From: Burkholderiales bacterium
GTDB taxonomy: Bacteria > Pseudomonadota > Gammaproteobacteria > Burkholderiales > Burkholderiaceae
Direction of reading: 5' to 3'
Assembly (NCBI GenBank): GCA_947371645.1
Contig: CANBQJ010000114.1
Coordinates: forward strand, 1 to 11,544
Length of the DNA: 11,544 nucleotides
Shown in pieces: positions 6,941 through 11,544 of the stretch. Position numbers and translations under genes: made by a program. Under the pieces are notes generated by a model that was not told where the DNA came from, ran no database searches, and saw nothing but the letters and a program-made list of their open reading frames with translations. Every line of letters begins with the position of its first letter. Position 1 is the stretch's first letter.

Positions 6941-8170
6941 ATGAAAGTGCAACGCCAAACCAAATTGGTGTCCGCCTTGTGTGCTGCAGGGCTTTGTATT
7001 CTGACAAGTGGCGCCGCGCAGGCGGACACCACCTTCAAATTGAGTGGTTATGGGACGCTGTCCGGCACCATCACGGATTCTCATGATTACGAGTTTCGCT
7101 CTTCGATGAACCAATCCAAGGGCGTCAGCCGCGGCTTTGACCTGGGGGTGGACTCCAAGCTGGGCCTGCAGGGTGTTGCCAATTTTGGCAATGGCCTGTC
7201 ACTGACGGGCCAGTTGCTGGGCCAGCGTCGCCGCGACGACCCCAGCGCCGATTCGAACAACGATTTTGATGCAGGTTTCGAGTGGCTGTATGCCCAGTAC
7301 GCGCTGACGTCCAACCTGGACGTGAGGCTGGGGCGGGTGGTGTTGCCGGCCTTCATGATTTCCGATTCGCGCAACGTGGGGTATTCGCAGCCCTGGTTGC
7401 GCGCACCCCTCACGGTGTATGCCGGCATGCCCCTGACCAATGTGGACGGGGCCCAGGTGAACTGGCGCTTGCCTCTGGGCTCGGCCATCCTCAATGTGCA
7501 GCCCACTTATGGCCAGAGCAGCTACAACCTCCAGAGCGGCCAGTTTGTGCTGCAAGACAGGTCCAAGTGGGTGGGGGCGTTGAACGTGTCGCTGGAACTG
7601 GGTGACTGGCTGCTTCGCGCCGGCCAAGTGCGCAGCAGCACCAACCAGACGAACCTGGCGCCGTTTGGCGCGCAGGCTGGGGGCGTGCCCTATGACATGA
7701 AGGACAAGTTCACCACCCTGGGAATGCAGTATGACAACGGCTCGGCGCTGTTCATGTCCGAATGGACCCAGCGCAGCATGAGCAACGTGCCTACGACGGG
7801 CAACCCCATCTGGGGCTTCATTGACATCGGCGGTGGCATGACCTTGGCCGACGTCTACGGTGCCAAGCTGGCCGGCATGCCTTTGGCCCGCAACGACGCT
7901 TATTACGTCGGTGGTGGCTGGCACCTGGGCAGCTTCCTGCCCATGCTGGTGTTTGGCCAGGCCCGCGACAAGATGACCCAGGTGAAAGACCGCCAGGTCT
8001 CGGCAAGCATCCGCTATGACGTGGCCACCAACATGGCCTTGAAGGCGCAATGGACACGCGTCGGTGCCCGCGATGGCCTGGCCTTCGTTTCGGCCGCGCA
8101 ACAAGGCAGCCCCGACTACAACAGCAAGAAGATCGATGCCTTATCGCTTGGCCTCGATTTCGTGTTCTGA
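6941..8170 (+). CDS. Outer-membrane porin-like beta-barrel protein
   Basis: The product has 409 residues. Residues 1-28 form a classical Sec signal peptide: a basic start (MKVQRQTK), a hydrophobic core, and cleavage after AQA-28. The mature part opens with FKLSGYGTLSGT and has the porin-like strand pattern DSKLGLQGVANFGNGLSLTGQ, alternating aromatic/hydrophobic strands with charged loops, and a C-terminal Phe (LGLDFVF), the usual outer-membrane assembly signal. No Cys is seen after the signal peptide. It most likely forms a channel in the outer membrane; the substrate cannot be read from the sequence. It is translated from a strong AAGGAG site and is followed after 14 bases by a small PstS-like gene, so the two probably form one operon. 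It is not clearly one of the best-known general porin subfamilies, and it may belong to a less studied group that travels with short phosphate-binding-like proteins. Codon use appears somewhat less GC-biased near its start than in the flagellar genes. Confidence 0.82.
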   Translation: MKVQRQTKLVSALCAAGLCILTSGAAQADTTFKLSGYGTLSGTITDSHDYEFRSSMNQSKGVSRGFDLGVDSKLGLQGVANFGNGLSLTGQLLGQRRRDDPSADSNNDFDAGFEWLYAQYALTSNLDVRLGRVVLPAFMISDSRNVGYSQPWLRAPLTVYAGMPLTNVDGAQVNWRLPLGSAILNVQPTYGQSSYNLQSGQFVLQDRSKWVGALNVSLELGDWLLRAGQVRSSTNQTNLAPFGAQAGGVPYDMKDKFTTLGMQYDNGSALFMSEWTQRSMSNVPTTGNPIWGFIDIGGGMTLADVYGAKLAGMPLARNDAYYVGGGWHLGSFLPMLVFGQARDKMTQVKDRQVSASIRYDVATNMALKAQWTRVGARDGLAFVSAAQQGSPDYNSKKIDALSLGLDFVF

Positions 8171-8174
8171 GCGT

Positions 8175-8179
8175 GGAGG
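8175..8179 (+). promoter_or_regulatory. Ribosome binding site of the small PstS-like gene
   Basis: GGAGG lies 5 bases before the ATG at 8185 and 11 bases before a second in-frame ATG at 8191. Either start gives the same signal peptide apart from two residues; the nearer one is chosen. Confidence 0.75.
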
Positions 8180-8184
8180 CATAT

Positions 8185-8595
8185 ATGCGCATGACATCGA
8201 CACTCAAGAAATGCTCAGCAGCCCTGGCATTGACCCTGCTGGCCCACGTCGCCCACGCTGACATCGTCGTGGTGATGGGGCCGGGCGGCACGGCCCTCAC
8301 CAAGGATCAGCTGGCCAACATCTACCTGGGCCGCACCTTTGACCTGAAGCCGGTCGATTTGCCCGAGGGCAACGCCATCCGCGACCAGTTCTACAAAAAA
8401 GCAACCGACCGGGACCCTGCCCAGGTCAAGGCCGTCTGGTCTCGCATCATCTTCACCGGCAAGGGCCAGGCGCCAGCGGTGGCAGCAGATGCGGCGGCGG
8501 TCAAGAAGGCCGTGATCGCTGACCCCAAGGGCATCGGCTACATCGACAAGGCTGCCGTGGACGGCAGCGTGAAGGTGGTGCTCACGCTCGACTGA
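8185..8595 (+). CDS. Small secreted PstS-like (phosphate-binding-protein-like) protein
   Basis: The product has 136 residues. Residues 1-25 are a Sec signal peptide ending AHA-25, leaving a mature protein of only about 111 residues starting DIVVVMGPGG. The body matches a known family of very short proteins usually labelled phosphate ABC transporter substrate-binding protein: LTKDQLANIYLGRTFDL, then AIRDQFYKKATDRDPAQVKAVWSRIIFTGKG, then AVKKAVIADPKGIGYIDKAAV. These blocks resemble parts of PstS, but full-length PstS is about 320-350 residues with two lobes, so this protein cannot hold phosphate in the ordinary way. No pst permease or ATPase gene is present here. It lies 14 bases after the porin and likely shares its transcript and acts in the periplasm beside it. 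The role is unknown. In-frame sequence upstream of 8185 belongs to the porin gene in another frame. Confidence 0.85.
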   Translation: MRMTSTLKKCSAALALTLLAHVAHADIVVVMGPGGTALTKDQLANIYLGRTFDLKPVDLPEGNAIRDQFYKKATDRDPAQVKAVWSRIIFTGKGQAPAVAADAAAVKKAVIADPKGIGYIDKAAVDGSVKVVLTLD

Positions 8596-8624
8596 GCGGG
8601 CCCAATCCAGGCAACGCAGGCCCC

Positions 8625-8662
8625 AACGGGCCGGTCGTGACATGCGTCACGGCCGGCCCGTT
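8625..8662 (+). terminator. Strong intrinsic terminator-like hairpin after the porin/PstS-like operon
   Basis: A 17-bp stem (8625-8641 with 8646-8662) contains one G-U pair and encloses a 4-base ATGC loop. It begins with AACGGGCCGG and closes with CCGGCCCGTT. It starts 29 bases after the stop of the PstS-like gene. The T-tract after it is short (TTT, interrupted by GCC and then ATTT), so efficiency is uncertain, but the stem is very stable. It separates this unit from the flagellar genes. Confidence 0.8.
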
Positions 8663-8718
8663 TGCCATTTGCGCCTGGCAAAACGCAGACCGAATAGCCT
8701 GCGCGGCGTCCTCCTTAT

Positions 8719-8750
8719 CCGGCTAAAGCTTTGCCGGGCGTCAAGAAGAA
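8719..8750 (+). promoter_or_regulatory. Possible degenerate flagellar (sigma-28-like) promoter overlapping an inverted repeat
   Basis: TAAA at 8724-8727 followed after 15 bases by AAGAAGAA (8743-8750) has the spacing of a FliA promoter (TAAA-N15-GCCGATAA), but the downstream box agrees only in its A positions. The TAAA lies inside a near-perfect palindrome at 8719-8737 (CCGGC, one extra T, AAAGCTTT, GCCGG). The position, 37-68 bases before flhB, is suitable. This is a weak call; a flagellar class II promoter elsewhere in 8663-8786 is equally possible. Confidence 0.25.
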
Positions 8751-8786
8751 TGGGCCTCAAGCAGCAGTACTTCGTACGCCCCACCC

Positions 8787-9980
8787 ATGTCAGACAGCGC
8801 CCAGGACAAGCAACTACCCGCCTCAGCCCACAAGCTGAAGAAAGCGCGGGCGGACGGCCAGGTCGTGCGCTCCAAGGACCTGGGCCACTTCCTGGTCATC
8901 ATGGCCGCCACCGCCGTGCTCATGGGCATGACACCCGTGTGGATGACGCACATCCAGCAGATGCTCAGCGCGGGCTTGCGGTTCGATGCGCGCGCGGTGG
9001 CCGGCCCCGAGGTGATGGCGGACCGCCTGTCCACCTGGGGCACCGAAGCCTTGTGGATGATCGTGCCTTTCGCCGCCGGCATCGCCCTGGCCTCCGTGGC
9101 CGCCAGCGTGCTGGCCGGAGGCTGGGTGCTGTCCTTCAAGGTGATCTCGCCCAACTTCGGCAAGCTCAACCCGCTGCAGGGCATCGGCAACATCTTTGCC
9201 AAGCAGCAGCTGATCGACGCCCTCAAGGCCAGCGCACTGGGCCTGGTGCTGGGCACGGCAGGTTGCATCTTCCTCAACAAGGCCTGGCCCAGCCTGGTGG
9301 GCCTGCTGGCCCAACCTTTGCCCGCAGCCATCCATGACCTGGGCGTGACCATTGGCGAGGTGATGACGTCGATGCTGCTGGTGATGGCACTTTTCGCCGT
9401 CATCGACTGGCCGCTGCAACGCCACCTGTTTGCCGAGCGCATGAAGATGAGCCACCAGGAAGTCAAGGACGAGTTCAAGCAGCAGGAAGGCAACCAGGAG
9501 GTCAAGGGCCGCATCAAGCAGCGCATGCGCGAGATGGCCAAGAAGCGCATGCTGGCCGCCGTGCCGAAGGCCGACCTGGTGGTGATGAACCCCAGCCACT
9601 ATGCCGTGGCCCTGCGCTACGACGAGGCCAGCATGGGCGCACCGCGCGTGGTGGCCAAGGGCCTGGACCTGCTGGCCTTCCGCATCCGCGACCTGGCCAC
9701 CGAGCACCGCGTGCCGGTGCTGGAGGCCCCGCCCCTGGCCCGCGCGCTCTACGCCAACACCGAGATCGACCAGGAAGTGCCGGTGGCGCTCTACAGCGCC
9801 GTGGCCCAGGTGCTGGCCTACGTGATGCAGCTCAAGCAGGCCCTGTCGGGCCAGGGGCGCATGCCCGGCAACCTGCCCGACCTCGACGTGCCACCCGAAC
9901 TCGACCCCATGCATGGCCAGGCTGCGCGACAGCGCGTGGCCACCGATGCCGCTGATGACGCCGAAGGACTTGACGCATGA
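8787..9980 (+). CDS. flhB: Flagellar type III export protein FlhB
   Basis: This 397-residue inner-membrane protein controls the substrate switch from rod/hook to filament export. The N-terminus carries the family's basic motif in a divergent form (KLKKARADGQVVRSKDL, about 16-32). Hydrophobic segments lie near 33-50, 86-116, 143-166 and 187-209. A charged cytoplasmic linker follows (MKMSHQEVKDEFKQQEGN). The autocleavage site is NPSH at 268-271, against the usual NPTH; cleavage is expected between Asn268 and Pro269. The cytoplasmic domain then runs to VPVALYSAVAQVLAYVMQLK, followed by a Pro/Asp-rich tail of about 45 residues (353-397). The start at 8787 fits family length, and an in-frame TAA at 8724 with no start codon in between rules out a longer form, but there is no Shine-Dalgarno site before it. 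It overlaps flhA by 4 bases (ATGA, 9977-9980). fliR is not upstream, unlike in some other bacteria. Confidence 0.97.
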   Translation: MSDSAQDKQLPASAHKLKKARADGQVVRSKDLGHFLVIMAATAVLMGMTPVWMTHIQQMLSAGLRFDARAVAGPEVMADRLSTWGTEALWMIVPFAAGIALASVAASVLAGGWVLSFKVISPNFGKLNPLQGIGNIFAKQQLIDALKASALGLVLGTAGCIFLNKAWPSLVGLLAQPLPAAIHDLGVTIGEVMTSMLLVMALFAVIDWPLQRHLFAERMKMSHQEVKDEFKQQEGNQEVKGRIKQRMREMAKKRMLAAVPKADLVVMNPSHYAVALRYDEASMGAPRVVAKGLDLLAFRIRDLATEHRVPVLEAPPLARALYANTEIDQEVPVALYSAVAQVLAYVMQLKQALSGQGRMPGNLPDLDVPPELDPMHGQAARQRVATDAADDAEGLDA

Positions 9981-11544
9981 ACCCCCTGATCCAACGCCTC
10001 AACGCCTTGTTGGGGGGGCATGCCAAGAACCTGCAGGTGATGGCTGCGCCGCTGGTGGTGGTGGCCGTGCTGGCGCTGATGGTGCTGCCGCTGCCTGCCT
10101 TCGTGCTGGACGTGTTCTTCACCTTCAACATCGCCACCGCGCTGATGGTGATGATGGTGGCGGCCACCATGATCCGCCCGCTGGACTTCGCGGCCTTTCC
10201 GTCGGTGCTGCTGTTGACCACCTTGCTGCGCCTGTCGCTCAACGTGGCTTCCACGCGCGTGGTGCTGATGCAGGGCCACACCGGCACGGGCGCGGCGGGT
10301 CGCGTGATCGAGGCCTTCGGGCACTTCCTGATCGGCGGCAACTTCGCGGTGGGCCTGATCGTCTTCGCCATCCTGGTGGTGATCAACTTCGTGGTGATCA
10401 CCAAAGGCTCGGAGCGCATCGCCGAAGTGAGCGCCCGCTTCACCCTGGACGCCATGCCCGGCAAGCAGATGGCGATTGATGCCGACCTCAACGCCGGCCT
10501 GATCGACGAAAAAGAAGCCAAGCGCCGCCGCCTCGAAGTGGGCGAAGAAGCAGAGTTCCACGGCTCCATGGACGGTGCGTCCAAGTTCGTGCGCGGCGAT
10601 GCCGTGGCCGGCATCCTCATCCTGTTCATCAACATCATTGGCGGTTTCGTGATCGGCCTGGTGCAGCACGACATGTCGCCGGGCGACGCCGCCAGCTCCT
10701 ACGTGCTGCTGGCCGTGGGCGACGCCCTGGTGGCCCAGATTCCCGGCCTGTTGATCTCGGTGGCGGCCGCCATGGTGGTGTCGCGCGTCGGCAAGGAAAT
10801 GGACGTGGGCGCCCAGATCATGGGCCAGATGTTCGAGAACCCCAAGGTCATGGGCGTGGCCGCGGCCATCATCGGCGTGATGGGTGTCATCCCGGGCATG
10901 CCTGGCCTGGTCTTCCTGCCCATTGGTGGCGGGCTGGGCTGGTGGTCCTGGCGCATGCACCAGCGGCAGGAAGCCGTGCGCAACGCGCCCAAGCCTGTGG
11001 ACAAGCCCGCAGACGGCCCGGCCGCCAACGGCGAAGCGAGCTGGGAAGACCTGCAGCCTGTGGACACGTTGGGCCTGGAGGTGGGCTACCGACTCATCCA
11101 GCTCGTGGACAAGGACCGGGGCGGTGACCTGCTCACCCGCATCAAGGGCGTTCGCCGCAAGTTCGCGCAAGAAGTCGGCTTCTTGCCGCCATCGGTGCAC
11201 ATCAAGGACAACCTGGAGCTCAAGCCCAGCTTCTACCGCATCACCCTCAGGGGCGCCGTGGTGGGCGAGGGCGAGGTCTTCCCCGGCATGCTCATGGCCA
11301 TCAACCCCGGTCACGTGAGCAACCCCATCCCCGGCACGGCGGCGGTGGACCCGGCCTTTGGCCTGCCCGCCGTGTGGGTGGAAGAGAACCGCCGGGACAC
11401 CGCGCAATTGGCCGGGTACACGGTCGTTGATCCCTCGACCGTGGTGGCGACCCATCTTTCACACTTGATGCAACTCCATGCAGCCAAGTTGCTGGGCCGG
11501 GTTGAAACCCAGCAACTGGTCGAACATGTGACGAAGCTCGCCCC
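9977..11544 (+). CDS. flhA: Flagellar type III export gate protein FlhA, 3'-truncated by window edge
   Basis: The frame is open from the ATG at 9977 to the window end: 522 codons of an expected 690-700. AAGGA at 9964-9968 sits 8 bases before the start. FlhA forms the nonameric export gate and couples proton flow to secretion. The FHIPEP family signature RLSLNVASTR spans 85-94. Charged residues known to matter in Salmonella FlhA fall at the same numbers here as I remember them: R94, R147, R154, D158, K203 and D208. Hydrophobic segments appear near 20-38, 40-65, 70-84, 114-141, 209-230, 240-267 and 290-325. A Pro/Ala-rich linker (about 335-355) leads into the cytosolic domain, of which the FLPPSVHIKDNLELKPSFYRI block (402-422) and VFPGMLMAINPG are visible. 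The missing part is the C-terminal portion of the cytosolic docking domain. flhF, flhG and fliA commonly follow in betaproteobacteria but are outside the window. Confidence 0.97.
   Translation, partial: MNPLIQRLNALLGGHAKNLQVMAAPLVVVAVLALMVLPLPAFVLDVFFTFNIATALMVMMVAATMIRPLDFAAFPSVLLLTTLLRLSLNVASTRVVLMQGHTGTGAAGRVIEAFGHFLIGGNFAVGLIVFAILVVINFVVITKGSERIAEVSARFTLDAMPGKQMAIDADLNAGLIDEKEAKRRRLEVGEEAEFHGSMDGASKFVRGDAVAGILILFINIIGGFVIGLVQHDMSPGDAASSYVLLAVGDALVAQIPGLLISVAAAMVVSRVGKEMDVGAQIMGQMFENPKVMGVAAAIIGVMGVIPGMPGLVFLPIGGGLGWWSWRMHQRQEAVRNAPKPVDKPADGPAANGEASWEDLQPVDTLGLEVGYRLIQLVDKDRGGDLLTRIKGVRRKFAQEVGFLPPSVHIKDNLELKPSFYRITLRGAVVGEGEVFPGMLMAINPGHVSNPIPGTAAVDPAFGLPAVWVEENRRDTAQLAGYTVVDPSTVVATHLSHLMQLHAAKLLGRVETQQLVEHVTKLA

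Noticed and set aside
6675..6944. An 89-codon open frame upstream of the porin ending at its start codon
   Set aside because: There is no ribosome site, no domain and no coding bias. It crosses the intergenic palindrome, and the overlap with the porin ATG looks accidental.
9818..11455. A 545-codon open frame on the minus strand opposite flhB/flhA, rich in His, Asp and Gln
   Set aside because: It is the antisense shadow of flhA, whose signature motifs are unmistakable. Composition dominated by His/Gln/Asp/Gly is typical of reverse-frame translation in high-GC genes.
1..11544. CRISPR arrays, tRNA/rRNA genes, insertion sequences, phage or defence genes
   Set aside because: I looked for regularly spaced repeats, transposase motifs and cloverleaf-like segments and saw none. 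All long coding frames are explained by the eight genes listed.

Overview
The window reads as an ordinary chromosomal segment of a high-GC betaproteobacterium, most likely Burkholderiales and close to Comamonadaceae. The reasons are the strong G/C third-position bias, the flhB-flhA arrangement without fliR upstream, a DUF1631-type gene, and a palindromic intergenic repeat of a style I recognise from that family. This assignment is inference from content, not from a search.

Layout: (1) 1-4329, plus strand: the 3' part of prkA (yeaG), then yeaH (DUF444/VWA) and spoVR (ycgB). This is the conserved three-gene stress/starvation cluster. A compact hairpin-rich repeat lies in the prkA-yeaH gap, and yeaH and spoVR overlap by 4 bases. 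(2) 4362-4385: a symmetrical terminator hairpin shared by the convergent spoVR and DUF1631-type genes. (3) 6642-4402, minus strand: a 746-residue DUF1631-type protein of unknown function, with a perfect hairpin 3 bases upstream of its assigned start. (4) 6643-6940: a divergent intergenic region of lower GC (about 54% by hand count over 6661-6940) with a 24-base imperfect palindrome. (5) 6941-8595, plus strand: an outer-membrane porin followed 14 bases later by a very small secreted PstS-like protein, closed by a strong hairpin terminator. (6) 8787-11544, plus strand: flhB and flhA, core membrane parts of the flagellar type III export gate, overlapping by 4 bases. flhA runs off the right edge.

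How they work together: the PrkA/YeaH/SpoVR trio is co-inherited widely and tied to starvation and stress, but its biochemistry is poorly defined. The porin and small PstS-like protein look like a two-gene unit acting at the envelope, perhaps in anion or phosphate handling (inference). FlhB and FlhA form the substrate-switching and proton-driven parts of the flagellar export apparatus.

I see no CRISPR array, tRNA, rRNA, transposase, toxin-antitoxin pair, phage gene or obvious new defence system. The least explained items are the porin/mini-PBP pair, the DUF1631-type protein with its start-site hairpin, and the intergenic palindromes.
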